The notes under the pieces: generated by a model | Database searches by the model: none | Told to the model about the DNA's origin: nothing | What the model saw: only the letters and a program-made list of their open reading frames with translations | Shown here: positions 1 to 8,059 of the stretch, piece after piece | Layout of the letters: each line of letters starts with the position of its first letter | Position numbering within the stretch: position 1 is the first letter of the stretch | Translations under genes and position numbers: made by a program | Source of the DNA: Hathewaya proteolytica DSM 3090 | GTDB lineage: Bacteria > Bacillota > Clostridia > Clostridiales > Clostridiaceae | Length of the DNA: 23,124 nucleotides | Assembly: GCF_900142225.1 (NCBI RefSeq) | Contig: NZ_FRAD01000031.1 | Coordinates: 1-23,124, forward strand | Direction of reading: 5' to 3'

Positions 1-1117
1 AACATTAACAGCAGCAATCACAATGGTGCTTGCACAGAAGGGCTTTGCACAGGCATCAAAATATGATGAAATAGACAAAGCACCAGAGGAAAAAGAAAGA
101 GGAATCACAATCAATACATCACACGTAGAGTATGAAACAGAAAACAGACACTACGCACACGTTGACTGCCCAGGACACGCAGACTATGTAAAGAACATGA
201 TAACAGGAGCAGCACAGATGGATGGAGCAATTCTAGTTGTATCAGCAGCAGATGGTCCAATGCCACAGACAAGAGAACATATACTACTAGCATCAAGAGT
301 AGGAGTACAGTATATAGTAGTATTCTTAAATAAAGCAGACATGGTAGATGATCCAGAACTAATCGAATTAGTTGAAATGGAAATCAGAGAAATGTTAAGC
401 GAATACGGATTTGATGGAGACAATGCACCAATAACATGTGGATCAGCATTAGAAGCAGTAAACAATCCAACAGACCCAGAGAAATCAAAATGCATACTAG
501 ACTTAATGGAAGCAATCGATAGCTACATTCCAACACCAGAGAGAGATACAGATAAAGACTTCTTAATGCCAATAGAAGATGTATTCACAATCACAGGAAG
601 AGGAACAGTTGTAACAGGAAGAGTAGAAAGAGGAATCCTAAAAGTAGGAGACGAAGTTGAAATCGTAGGATTAAGCGAAGAGTCAAGAAAAGTAGTATGT
701 ACAGGAGTAGAGATGTTCAGAAAGTTATTGGATCAGGCTCAAGCAGGAGACAATATCGGAGCATTACTAAGAGGAGTACAGAGAACTGAAGTAGAAAGAG
801 GCCAGGTACTAGCAAAAACAGGATCAGTAAAACCACATAGCCACTTCATCGGACAGGTGTACGTATTAAAGAAAGAAGAAGGCGGAAGACACACACCATT
901 CTTCAACGGATACAGACCACAGTTCTACTTCAGAACAACAGACGTAACAGGATCAATCAAATTACCAGAAGGAACAGAAATGGTAATTCCAGGAGACCAC
1001 ATTGATATGGACGTTGAGTTAATCAACAAAGTAGCAATGGAAGAAGGATTAAGATTCGCTATAAGAGAAGGCGGAAGAACAGTAGGTTCAGGAGTTGTTA
1101 CTAAGATAATAGCTTAG
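1..1117 (+). CDS. tuf: Elongation factor Tu, 3' part (5' end outside window)
   Basis: EF-Tu is the cytoplasmic GTPase that delivers aminoacyl-tRNA to the ribosome. The open frame runs from base 2 to the TAG at 1117 (371 codons) and begins at the residue matching Thr26 of E. coli EF-Tu, so about 25 residues, including the P-loop, lie outside the window. The ATG at 23 is internal. Visible motifs are the switch I stretch ERGITIN, G3 DCPGHADY, G4 NKAD (many species have NKCD) and G5 SAL, then domains 2 and 3 ending RTVGSGVVTKIIA. A hairpin terminator follows. Codon choice is strikingly A-ending (ACA, GCA, GTA, CCA, GGA), more so than in the ribosomal genes downstream. Confidence 0.98.
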   Translation, partial: TLTAAITMVLAQKGFAQASKYDEIDKAPEEKERGITINTSHVEYETENRHYAHVDCPGHADYVKNMITGAAQMDGAILVVSAADGPMPQTREHILLASRVGVQYIVVFLNKADMVDDPELIELVEMEIREMLSEYGFDGDNAPITCGSALEAVNNPTDPEKSKCILDLMEAIDSYIPTPERDTDKDFLMPIEDVFTITGRGTVVTGRVERGILKVGDEVEIVGLSEESRKVVCTGVEMFRKLLDQAQAGDNIGALLRGVQRTEVERGQVLAKTGSVKPHSHFIGQVYVLKKEEGGRHTPFFNGYRPQFYFRTTDVTGSIKLPEGTEMVIPGDHIDMDVELINKVAMEEGLRFAIREGGRTVGSGVVTKIIA

Positions 1118-1149
1118 TATAATCTGCAGTAATTAATCTTGCTTAATAA

Positions 1150-1185
1150 ATACAGGGAGGACTCATCCTCCCTGTATAATTAATA
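1150..1185 (+). terminator. Hairpin terminator after tuf
   Basis: A perfect 12-bp stem (1150-1161 with 1166-1177) has a 4-nt loop (CTCA) and lies 32 bp after the tuf stop. The following tract is AT-rich but not a pure U run, so termination may be incomplete or may rely on stem stability. It separates tuf from the S10 transcription unit. Confidence 0.75.
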
Positions 1186-1361
1186 GAATATCAATCTAAA
1201 AAAAGAAACAAACACAAATACGAAATCTATGAAAATCAAACGAATTTACAAACGAATTTACACATAAAAACATTTAAAAAGCTTTAGAAAATTTTTATAA
1301 AAACCGTTTAAAAATAAGTAAAATATCCATAGAAAAAATGCAGCTTCTATGAAAAAAATAC
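1178..1361. other. AT-rich gap between tuf terminator and S10 promoter
   Basis: No reading frame with a ribosome binding site is visible in this very A-rich stretch. It contains a 12-bp tandem repeat (listed separately) and poly-A/poly-T patches that could act as UP-element-like DNA upstream of the promoter at 1362. That role is inferred from composition only. Confidence 0.5.
1238..1261. repeat. Tandem 12-bp direct repeat (two copies)
   Basis: AAACGAATTTAC occurs twice back to back (1238-1249 and 1250-1261), about 100 bp upstream of the S10 operon promoter. Copies are identical. It could be a binding site or slippage product; no function is evident. Confidence 0.7.
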
Positions 1362-1390
1362 TTGTCAAAGCTATAAAATTATTGTATACT
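1362..1390 (+). promoter_or_regulatory. Sigma-A type promoter of the S10-spc-alpha supercluster
   Basis: TTGTCA (1362-1367), a 17-bp spacer and TATACT (1385-1390) differ from the vegetative consensus by one base in each box. Transcription should start near 1397, giving a leader of about 150 nt before rpsJ. AT-rich DNA lies upstream. No equally good promoter is seen between here and rplQ. Confidence 0.8.
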
Positions 1391-1441
1391 AAAGAAGTTG
1401 TATTAATCACGCAAAAAAGATGGTATATGATATCAAATGAA

Positions 1442-1517
1442 TAAAGGAAAGTGTTTTTACGTACCTTTACATTTTATAATATGCAACACCCGGAGCAGTT
1501 TATAACTGAAAGGTGTT
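1442..1517 (+). promoter_or_regulatory. Structured leader upstream of rpsJ
   Basis: The leader can fold into two elements. One is a stem TAAAGG/CCTTTA (1442-1447 with 1464-1469). The other is a two-tier hairpin with outer stem AACACC/GGTGTT (1485-1490 with 1512-1517) and inner stem CAGTT/AACTG (1496-1500 with 1504-1508). The ribosome binding site lies about 20 nt beyond. Autogenous control by a ribosomal protein is possible by analogy with other S10 leaders, but I do not recognise this fold as a named family. Confidence 0.45.
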
Positions 1518-1547
1518 TAAATCAGTATACATAAAGGAGGGAATACC

Positions 1548-1856
1548 ATGGCAAGCCAAAAATTACGAATCAGATTGAAGGCTTATGATCACAATTTATT
1601 AGATCAGTCAGCTGAGAGAATAGTTGAGACTGTAAATGCAACAGGAGCAAAGGTAGCAGGACCAATTCCACTACCAACTGAAAAGGATGTTATTACAATA
1701 TTAAGATCCCCACACGTTTACAAAGACTCAAGAGAGCAGTTTGAAATTAGAACTCATAAGAGAATATTAGATATATTAAGCCCATCAAAGAAGACAATAG
1801 ATGCTCTAATGAGAATTGATTTACCATCAGGAGTTGACATTGAAATTAAATACTAA
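1548..1856 (+). CDS. rpsJ: 30S ribosomal protein S10
   Basis: S10 is a component of the 30S head; free S10 (NusE) also pairs with NusB in transcription antitermination. The 102-residue product has the normal family length. The conserved stretch SPHVYKDSREQFEIRTHKR at residues 54-72 covers the loop that reaches into the 30S head. The ATG follows AAGGAGGG with good spacing. It is the first gene of the supercluster, after a leader of about 150 nt. Confidence 0.99.
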   Translation: MASQKLRIRLKAYDHNLLDQSAERIVETVNATGAKVAGPIPLPTEKDVITILRSPHVYKDSREQFEIRTHKRILDILSPSKKTIDALMRIDLPSGVDIEIKY

Positions 1857-1920
1857 TTTCAATAGATAATATTAAGATTACCAGGGGGTAATCCAATGAT
1901 ATTAATAGGAGGTGCTTTAG

Positions 1921-2547
1921 ATGAAAAAAGCAATATTAGGAAGAAAAATCGGTATGACTCAGATTTTTGATGAAAATGGAAGAGTGATACCAGTAACAGT
2001 AATTGAAGCAGGACCATGTGCTGTAATTCAGAAGAAAACTGTTGAAAATGATGGATATGAAGCTATAAAAGTTGGTTTTGATGCTAAGAGAGAGAACTTA
2101 TTCAATAAGCCAATGATGGGACAGTTCAAAAAAGCTGGAGTTGCTCCAAGAAAATTCGTTAAAGAATTAAGATTGGAAGATATCAGTTCTTTTGAAGTTG
2201 GTCAGGAAATAAAAGCAGACATATTCGCTGCTGGAGAAAAAGTAGATGTAACTGGTATATCAAAGGGTAAAGGATATGCTGGCGGAGTTAAGAGATGGAA
2301 CTTTAAAATAGGACCAAAGAGCCACGGTTCAAAATTCCACAGAGCTCCAGGTTCTCAAGGTGCATCTTCTGATCCATCAAGAACATTTAAAAACAGAAAA
2401 ATGCCAGGACATATGGGTCACGTTAAGACAACTGTATTAAATCTTGAAGTAGCAAAAGTTATTCCTGAAATGAATGCAATTCTTGTAAAAGGTGCAGTTC
2501 CAGGAGCTAAAAAAGGCTACGTAGTTATAAAGAATACAGTAAAGTAG
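1921..2547 (+). CDS. rplC: 50S ribosomal protein L3
   Basis: L3 binds 23S rRNA early in assembly and its extension reaches toward the peptidyl transferase centre. The 208-residue product starts MKKAILGRKIGMTQIFDENG, a standard bacterial L3 N-terminus. It carries the conserved long loop around residues 127-170 (KSHGSKFHRAPGS, then RKMPGHMG). The start follows AGGAGGTG, 64 bp after rpsJ, and it is co-transcribed with rplD 28 bp downstream. Confidence 0.99.
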   Translation: MKKAILGRKIGMTQIFDENGRVIPVTVIEAGPCAVIQKKTVENDGYEAIKVGFDAKRENLFNKPMMGQFKKAGVAPRKFVKELRLEDISSFEVGQEIKADIFAAGEKVDVTGISKGKGYAGGVKRWNFKIGPKSHGSKFHRAPGSQGASSDPSRTFKNRKMPGHMGHVKTTVLNLEVAKVIPEMNAILVKGAVPGAKKGYVVIKNTVK

Positions 2548-2575
2548 AAGAAATTTTGGGAAAGGAGGAAGTCAT

Positions 2576-3196
2576 ATGCTAAAAGTAACTGTTTACAATA
2601 AAGAAGCCCAGCAGGTTGGGGAAGTTGAATTAAATGAAAGCGTGTTCGGAGTAGAAGTTAACAATGCAGTTATGCATCAAGTAGTTGTTGCACAGCTTGC
2701 TAACAAGAGACAGGGAACACAGTCAGCTAAAACTAGAGCAGAAGTAAGTGGTGGCGGAAAGAAACCATGGAGACAAAAGGGAACTGGTAGAGCAAGACAG
2801 GGTTCTACAAGATCACCTCAGTGGGTTGGCGGTGGAATAGTATTCGCGCCAAAGCCAAGATGCTACAGAATGTCAGTTCTTAAGAAGGTAAGAGCACTAG
2901 CTATTAAATCTGCTTTATCTTCAAAAGTACTTGAAAATAATATTATAGTATTAGATAGCTTAAATTTTGAAGCTCCTAAGACTAAGGAAGTTGTTAAAAT
3001 GCTTAATGCATTTGAAGCAAAAAAGACTCTTATCTTAACTGAAGAAAGCAATGCAAATGTTTACAAATCAGCTAGAAACATAGAGGGAGTTGCAGTACTT
3101 CCAATAAACAATATAAATGTATATGATTTATTAAAATACGATAAAATTATGGTAGCTCAAAATACCGTAAAGAAAATTGAGGAGGTGTATGCATAA
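2576..3196 (+). CDS. rplD: 50S ribosomal protein L4
   Basis: L4 binds 23S rRNA domain I and lines the exit tunnel; in some bacteria it also represses its own operon, which is not demonstrable here. The 206-residue product has the basic, glycine-rich tunnel loop at about residues 58-95 (GGGKKPWRQKGTGRARQGS, then PQWVGGG), the segment where macrolide-resistance changes occur in other species; the visible motif looks wild type. Its TAA stop overlaps the ATG of rplW by one base, implying translational coupling. Confidence 0.99.
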   Translation: MLKVTVYNKEAQQVGEVELNESVFGVEVNNAVMHQVVVAQLANKRQGTQSAKTRAEVSGGGKKPWRQKGTGRARQGSTRSPQWVGGGIVFAPKPRCYRMSVLKKVRALAIKSALSSKVLENNIIVLDSLNFEAPKTKEVVKMLNAFEAKKTLILTEESNANVYKSARNIEGVAVLPINNINVYDLLKYDKIMVAQNTVKKIEEVYA

Positions 3197-3489
3197 TGAA
3201 ACTAACAAGCCATGATATTATAAGAAAACCAGTAATAACTGAGAAGAGTATGGCAGCTATGGCAGACAAGAAATACACCTTCGTAGTAGACATCAATACT
3301 AATAAGTTTCAGATAAAGCATGCAGTTGAAGAAGTTTTCGGTGTTAAAGTTGCCGATGTTAAAACTGTAAGATGCTTAGGAAAGAACAAAAGAGTAGGTG
3401 TTCATGCTGGTAAGAAAGCTGACTTTAAGAAGGCTATAGTTAAACTTACAGATGATAGCAAAACAATAGAATTCTTTGACGGAATTTAA
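3196..3489 (+). CDS. rplW: 50S ribosomal protein L23
   Basis: L23 sits at the tunnel exit and docks trigger factor, SRP and the translocon. The 97-residue product begins with the family pattern DIIRKPVITEKS and contains YTFVVDINTNKFQIKHAVEE. The start overlaps the rplD stop in a TAATG arrangement, and the ribosome binding site GGAGG (3181-3185) lies inside the end of rplD. Confidence 0.98.
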   Translation: MKLTSHDIIRKPVITEKSMAAMADKKYTFVVDINTNKFQIKHAVEEVFGVKVADVKTVRCLGKNKRVGVHAGKKADFKKAIVKLTDDSKTIEFFDGI

Positions 3490-3511
3490 TTGTTGTAAAA
3501 TAAGCATGTAT

Positions 3512-3523
3512 TGGCGCGAGCCA
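3512..3523 (+). other. Small GNRA-capped hairpin between rplW and rplB
   Basis: TGGC-GCGA-GCCA forms a 4-bp stem closed by a GCGA tetraloop in the 62-bp gap between two tightly linked genes. There is no U tract, so it is not a terminator. It could mark an RNA processing or protein contact site, or be incidental. Confidence 0.35.
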
Positions 3524-3551
3524 GAAAAGCGGTTATAAGGAGGGAAAAACC

Positions 3552-4379
3552 ATGGCAGTAAAGAGTTTTAAGCCAACTACTCCTTCAAGAAGAAATATGA
3601 CAATGTCGACTTTTGAAGAAGTAACAACAAGCACTCCCGAGAAATCTTTATTAGTGTCTTTAAATAAGACTGCTGGAAGAAACTCTCAGGGTAAAATAAC
3701 TGTTCGTCATAGAGGCGGCGGTGCAAAGAGAAAGTATAGAATAATCGATTTTAAGAGAACTAAGGACAACGTACCTGCAAGAGTTGCAACAATAGAGTAC
3801 GATCCAAACAGATCTGCATACATAGCTTTAGTTGTTTATGCTGACGGTGAAAAGAGATATATACTTGCTCCAATAGGTCTTAAAGTAGGAGACACTGTAG
3901 TTTCAGGACCAGAATCAGATATAAAACCAGGAAACACATTACCATTAATCAATATGCCAGTAGGTACAGTTGTGCACAACGTAGAGATTAGTGCAGGTAA
4001 GGGTGGACAGATGGTTAGATCCGCTGGTGCTTCAGCTCAGTTAATGGCTAAAGAAGGTAAGTACGCAACATTAAGACTTCCAAGTGGTGAAGTTAGAAAA
4101 GTAAGAATAGAATGTAGAGCTACTGTAGGTACCGTTTCTAACTTAACTCATGAAATCGTTAAAATCGGTAAGGCAGGTAGAAACAGACATATGGGTCTAA
4201 GACCTCATGTAAGAGGATCTGCGATGAACCCTAACGACCATCCACATGGAGGAGGAGAAGGAAAGTGTCCAATCGGACGTCCATCACCAGTATCACCATG
4301 GGGTAAACCAACTCTTGGATATAAGACAAGAAAGAACAAGAAGTATTCAGATAGACTTATTGTTAAGAAGAGAAAGTAG
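3552..4379 (+). CDS. rplB: 50S ribosomal protein L2
   Basis: L2 is needed for subunit joining and peptidyl transferase activity. The 275-residue product has the typical length, with the RNA-binding motif VRHRGGGAKRKYR in the first third and the universally conserved HPHGGGEG segment starting at residue 230. That segment contains the histidine equivalent to E. coli His229. The tail ends in basic residues (VKKRK). The ATG follows AAGGAGGG. Confidence 0.99.
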   Translation: MAVKSFKPTTPSRRNMTMSTFEEVTTSTPEKSLLVSLNKTAGRNSQGKITVRHRGGGAKRKYRIIDFKRTKDNVPARVATIEYDPNRSAYIALVVYADGEKRYILAPIGLKVGDTVVSGPESDIKPGNTLPLINMPVGTVVHNVEISAGKGGQMVRSAGASAQLMAKEGKYATLRLPSGEVRKVRIECRATVGTVSNLTHEIVKIGKAGRNRHMGLRPHVRGSAMNPNDHPHGGGEGKCPIGRPSPVSPWGKPTLGYKTRKNKKYSDRLIVKKRK

Positions 4380-4436
4380 TAGAAGAGAATTGATTTTCTC
4401 TTCCGCTATTCTATAGATGAGGAAGGAGGCACACAG

Positions 4437-4721
4437 ATGGGTAGATCTATTAAAAAAGGACCTTTTGTGGAAGAAGCTCTTATTAAAAGAATAGAAGGAA
4501 TGAACAAAAGTGGCGAAAAGAAAGTTATCAAGACTTGGTCAAGAAGCTCAACAATTTTCCCACAGATGCTAGGTCATACTATAGCTGTTCACGATGGAAG
4601 AAAGCATGTTCCAGTTTATATAACAGAAGACATGGTAGGACATAAGTTAGGTGAGTTCGTACTTACTAGAACTTATAAGGGTCATGTTGACAAAGAAAAA
4701 TCTTCAAAAATAAGAAAATAG
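4437..4721 (+). CDS. rpsS: 30S ribosomal protein S19
   Basis: S19 is in the 30S head and forms a dimer with S13 near the A and P sites. The 94-residue protein has the canonical start MGRSIKKGPFVEEALIKRIE, the WSRSSTIFPQMLGHTIAVHDG core and the GHKLGEF motif. The RBS is GGAAGGAGGC. It lies 21 bp before rplV. Confidence 0.99.
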   Translation: MGRSIKKGPFVEEALIKRIEGMNKSGEKKVIKTWSRSSTIFPQMLGHTIAVHDGRKHVPVYITEDMVGHKLGEFVLTRTYKGHVDKEKSSKIRK

Positions 4722-4742
4722 TCCGGAAAGGAGGCAACATCA

Positions 4743-5078
4743 ATGGAAGCTAAAGCTATAGCTAAACACGTAAGAATGTCTTCAATAAAGATAGGCAGAG
4801 TATTGAATTTAGTTAGAGGAAAAAACGTAAGAGAAGCGGAAGCGATATTAAAGTATACTCCTCAGGACGCAGCTGTTGTTATAAACAAAGTTTTAAAATC
4901 AGCAGTAGCTAACGCTGAGCATAATTACAATCTGGATATAAACAGATTATATGTTGCTGAGGCTTATGCAGGCCAGAGTGCTACTCTAAAGAGATTTAGA
5001 CCAAGAGCAAGAGGTACTGCATACGAGATAAAGAAAAGAACTAGTCATATTACTGTAATCGTTAGAGAAAGAAACTAA
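4743..5078 (+). CDS. rplV: 50S ribosomal protein L22
   Basis: L22 contacts all six 23S rRNA domains, and its beta-hairpin lines the exit tunnel. The 111-residue product shows AKHVRMSSIKIGRVLNLVRG at residues 7-26 and the hairpin region FRPRARGTAYEIKKRTSHIT at residues 83-102. The RBS GGAAAGGAGG lies upstream. Confidence 0.99.
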   Translation: MEAKAIAKHVRMSSIKIGRVLNLVRGKNVREAEAILKYTPQDAAVVINKVLKSAVANAEHNYNLDINRLYVAEAYAGQSATLKRFRPRARGTAYEIKKRTSHITVIVRERN

Positions 5079-5098
5079 AAAAGAAGGAGGGAAATGTA

Positions 5099-5764
5099 GT
5101 GGGTCAGAAAGTACATCCTCATGGAATAAGAGTAGGCGTTATTAAAGAATGGGACTCAAAATGGTTCGCAGATAAGAAAAATTTCGCTGATTATCTAGTA
5201 GAAGATAACTCAATCAGAGAATTCGTTAAGAAAAAACACTACATTGCTGGTATTTCTAAAATTGAAATTGAAAGAACAGCAAATAAAGTAAAGTTAAACA
5301 TATTCACAGCAAAACCTGGTATGATAATAGGTAAGGGTGGAGCTGGTATTGAAGAATTAAAAAATGATTTAGTAAAATTAACTTCAAGAAAAAATGTTTT
5401 AATTAACATTGTAGAAGTTAAGAATGCAGAATCTAATGCTCAATTAATGGCAGAAAATATTGCACTTCAGTTAGAAAAGAGAATATCTTTTAGAAGAGCT
5501 ATGAAGCAGTCTATTCAAAGAGCAATGAAATTAGGCGTAAAGGGTGTTAAAACAATATGTTCAGGAAGACTTGGTGGAGCTGAAATCGCAAGAAATGAAG
5601 CTTACCACGAAGGAACAATTCCACTACAGACTTTAAGAGCTGATATAGACTATGGTTTTGCAGAAGCAAATACAACATATGGTAAGATCGGTGTTAAGGT
5701 TTGGGTTTATAAGGGAGAAGTTCTTCCAGTAAGAAAACAAGATAATAAAGCAGTAGAAGCTTAG
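5099..5764 (+). CDS. rpsC: 30S ribosomal protein S3
   Basis: S3 forms part of the mRNA entry channel. The 221-residue product starts with GTG after AAGGAGGG and reads MGQKVHPHGIRVG, the invariant S3 N-terminus. The KH domain carries GKGG at residues 78-81. The C-terminal domain has SGRLGGAEIAR and ends soon after YKGEVLPVRKQ, a typical Firmicutes length. Confidence 0.99.
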   Translation: MGQKVHPHGIRVGVIKEWDSKWFADKKNFADYLVEDNSIREFVKKKHYIAGISKIEIERTANKVKLNIFTAKPGMIIGKGGAGIEELKNDLVKLTSRKNVLINIVEVKNAESNAQLMAENIALQLEKRISFRRAMKQSIQRAMKLGVKGVKTICSGRLGGAEIARNEAYHEGTIPLQTLRADIDYGFAEANTTYGKIGVKVWVYKGEVLPVRKQDNKAVEA

Positions 5765-5800
5765 TAACCAATTCAATGGTTAAGGAAGGAGGAAACACAT

Positions 5801-6247
5801 ATGTTAATGCCTAAAAGAGTTAAACATCGTAAGGTTCAGCGCGGAAGAATGAAAGGTAAGGCAACTAGAGGTAACTTTATTGCATATGGTGATTACGGAT
5901 TACAGGCTACAGAGTGTGGTTGGATAACAAGTCAACAGATCGAAGCAGCCAGAATAGCTATAAATAGATATGTTAAAAGAGGGGGAACTGTTTACATAAA
6001 AATATTCCCTGACAAACCAGTAACTGAAAAACCAGCTGAAACACGTATGGGTTCTGGTAAAGGTTCACCAGAGTACTGGGTAGCAGTAGTAAAACCAGGT
6101 AGAGTTTTATTTGAAATAAAGGGCGTAACTGAAGAACAAGCAAGAGAGTCTATGAGACTTGCTTCACACAAACTACCTGTTAAAACTAAGTTCGTTAAAA
6201 GAGAAGATTTTGAAAATATATTAGGTGGTGAAAACAATGAAGGCTAG
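5801..6247 (+). CDS. rplP: 50S ribosomal protein L16
   Basis: L16 organises the A-site and the tRNA elbow contact on the 50S subunit. The 148-residue product has the classic start MLMPKRVKHRK and the core GRMKGKATRGN. The motif ETRMGSGKGSPEYWVAVVKP is also present. The ATG follows AAGGAGG. The final codons overlap the rpmC start by 11 bp, an arrangement that suggests coupled translation. Confidence 0.99.
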   Translation: MLMPKRVKHRKVQRGRMKGKATRGNFIAYGDYGLQATECGWITSQQIEAARIAINRYVKRGGTVYIKIFPDKPVTEKPAETRMGSGKGSPEYWVAVVKPGRVLFEIKGVTEEQARESMRLASHKLPVKTKFVKREDFENILGGENNEG

Positions 6248-6449
6248 GGAATTACAAGAGTTGAGAAATCAAAGTTCTCAAGAGCTAGTTAGTAAGATAA
6301 AAGATTTAAAAGAAGAGCTTTTCAACTTAAGATTTCAGCTAGCTACTGGACAGCTTGAAAACCCTGTTAGAATTAGACAGGTAAGAAGATCAATTGCCCA
6401 GGTTAAGACAGTTTTGAGAGAAAGTGAGTTAAAAAGCCTAGAGCAGTAA
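6237..6449 (+). CDS. rpmC: 50S ribosomal protein L29
   Basis: L29 is a small two-helix protein near the tunnel exit, next to L23. I take the ATG at 6237 as the start: it gives MKARELQELRNQSSQELVSK, matches the family, and lies 8 nt after AGGTGG. Upstream in-frame GTG codons at 6225 and 6228 fall inside the ribosome binding site. The product is 70 residues, with the coiled-coil pattern KEELFNLRFQLATGQLENP. Confidence 0.97.
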   Translation: MKARELQELRNQSSQELVSKIKDLKEELFNLRFQLATGQLENPVRIRQVRRSIAQVKTVLRESELKSLEQ

Positions 6450-6471
6450 AAGCTGAAGGGAGGTAAGTTTC

Positions 6472-6726
6472 GTGGAGAGAAATTTAAGAAAAACTAGAAT
6501 CGGTAGAGTAGTTTCTGATAAAATGGATAAGACAATAGTAGTTGCTGTAGAAACTAAGGTTCGTCACCCATTATACGGAAAAATCATAAACAGAACTACA
6601 AAATTCAAAGTTCATGATGAGAACAATGATGCAAATGTTAATGATAAAGTAATGATCATGGAAACAAGACCACTATCAAAGGATAAGAGATGGAGACTTG
6701 TTAAGATAATGGAAAGAGCAAAATAG
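6472..6726 (+). CDS. rpsQ: 30S ribosomal protein S17
   Basis: S17 is a primary 16S rRNA binder with an OB fold. The 84-residue product begins at GTG 6472 after GGGAGG and carries the family motif RVVSDKMDKTIVVAVE at residues 13-28. It also has HPLYGKIINRTTKFKVHDE. The spacing to rpmC is 22 bp. Confidence 0.98.
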   Translation: MERNLRKTRIGRVVSDKMDKTIVVAVETKVRHPLYGKIINRTTKFKVHDENNDANVNDKVMIMETRPLSKDKRWRLVKIMERAK

Positions 6727-6768
6727 TAGGATACAAAATTCCTTACATTTTGAAAGGAGGGTATTTAC

Positions 6769-7137
6769 ATGATACAACAGCAGACTAGACTTAAGGTTGC
6801 AGATAATTCTGGTGCTAAGGAAATTATGTGCATAAAGGTTTTAGGCGGTTCAAGAAGAAGATATGCAAACGTAGGCGATATTATAGTTGCAAGTGTAAAG
6901 AGTGCAACACCAGGCGGAGTTGTTAAAAAAGGTGATGTTGTTAAAGCCGTAGTAGTAAGATCAGTTAAAGGATTAAGAAGAGTTGACGGGTCATACATAA
7001 GATTTGATGAAAACGCAGCTGTTATTATAAAAGAAGATAAACAACCAAAAGGAACACGTATTTTTGGGCCAGTTGCTAGAGAATTAAGAGACAAAGAATT
7101 TAACAAAATTATCTCATTAGCACCTGAAGTTTTATAA
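6769..7137 (+). CDS. rplN: 50S ribosomal protein L14
   Basis: L14 forms intersubunit bridges with 16S rRNA helix 14 and is the docking site of the silencing factor RsfS. The 122-residue product starts MIQQQTRLKVADNSGAKEIM, the invariant L14 N-terminus, and carries the late motif GTRIFGPVARELR. It follows AAAGGAGGG and lies 22 bp before the rplX start chosen here. Confidence 0.99.
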   Translation: MIQQQTRLKVADNSGAKEIMCIKVLGGSRRRYANVGDIIVASVKSATPGGVVKKGDVVKAVVVRSVKGLRRVDGSYIRFDENAAVIIKEDKQPKGTRIFGPVARELRDKEFNKIISLAPEVL

Positions 7138-7159
7138 TTGAAGATTGGAGGTGGCTAAC

Positions 7160-7480
7160 TTGTCAAATAAAATTCATGTGAGAAGAAAAGATACAGTAGT
7201 AGTTATATCTGGTAAAGATAAGGGTAAAGTAGGAGAAGTTAAAGCTGTTTTACCTAAAAAAGGAAGAGTATTAGTAGAAGGCGTTAATATAGCGACTAAA
7301 CATCAGAAACCAAATAGACAAAACATGCAGGGCGGAATAATAACAATGGAAGCTCCAATTAACAGCTCTAAAGTTATGTTATATTGCACAAAGTGTAATA
7401 AGGCTACAAGAATAAGCAGCAAGGTTCTTGAAGATGGAACAAAAGTTAGAGTATGTAAAAAGTGTGGAGAAACATTCTAA
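7160..7480 (+). CDS. rplX: 50S ribosomal protein L24 (zinc-ribbon type)
   Basis: L24 initiates 50S assembly. I choose TTG 7160, a few bases after GGAGGTGG, giving 106 residues starting MSNKIHVRRKDTVVVISGKD. An in-frame TTG at 7145 would lie before the ribosome binding site. The KOW motif covers roughly residues 8-35. Cysteines 76, 79, 99 and 102 form two CxxC pairs, predicting a C-terminal zinc ribbon that is lacking in some bacterial L24 proteins. Confidence 0.96.
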   Translation: MSNKIHVRRKDTVVVISGKDKGKVGEVKAVLPKKGRVLVEGVNIATKHQKPNRQNMQGGIITMEAPINSSKVMLYCTKCNKATRISSKVLEDGTKVRVCKKCGETF

Positions 7481-7501
7481 GCTTTGGAAGGAGGTTAAAA
7501 A

Positions 7502-8044
7502 ATGATAACAAGACTTCAAGAAAAATATAATCAAGAAGTGATTCCAGCATTAATGGAAAAGTTCAGTTATAAAAATATAATGGAAGTTCCAAAGCTTGAA
7601 AAGGTTGTAATCAACATGGGTGTTGGTGAAGCTAAAGAAAACTCTAAGGTTTTAGAAGCAGCCATAGGTGACCTTCAGTTGATTACTGGTCAAAAACCAA
7701 TAGTAACTAGAGCAAAGAATTCAGTTGCTAATTTCAAGCTAAGAGAGAACATGCCAATTGGATGTAAAGTAACATTAAGAAAAGAAAAAATGTACCAGTT
7801 CATGGATAAATTAATGAATATAGCATTCCCAAGAGTAAGAGACTTCAGAGGAGTATCTTCTAAGTCCTTTGATGGAAGAGGAAACTATGCTGTAGGAATA
7901 AAGGAACAACTAATTTTCCCTGAAATCGAATACGATAAAATCGATAAAGTTAGAGGAATGGATATTATTGTAGTTACAACTGCTAACACTGACGAAGAGG
8001 CTAGAGAGTTATTAAGACTTATGGGCATGCCTTTTGTCAAGTAA
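7502..8044 (+). CDS. rplE: 50S ribosomal protein L5
   Basis: L5 binds 5S rRNA together with L18 and contacts P-site tRNA. The 180-residue product contains MEVPKLEKVVINMGVGEAKE, the 5S-binding TGQKPIVTRAKNSVANFKLRE area, and MDIIVVTTANTDEEARELLR near the end. Length and motifs are normal. The start follows GGAAGGAGG, and the next gene rpsN starts 16 bp after its stop. Confidence 0.99.
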   Translation: MITRLQEKYNQEVIPALMEKFSYKNIMEVPKLEKVVINMGVGEAKENSKVLEAAIGDLQLITGQKPIVTRAKNSVANFKLRENMPIGCKVTLRKEKMYQFMDKLMNIAFPRVRDFRGVSSKSFDGRGNYAVGIKEQLIFPEIEYDKIDKVRGMDIIVVTTANTDEEARELLRLMGMPFVK

Positions 8045-8059
8045 TAAGGAGGGAAAACT

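Noticed and set aside
23..25. ATG as start of tuf
   Set aside because: The frame is open upstream and the preceding residues TLTAAIT match EF-Tu; the gene is cut by the window edge.
1238..1261. CRISPR-like repeat
   Set aside because: Only two 12-bp units directly abutting, with no spacers.
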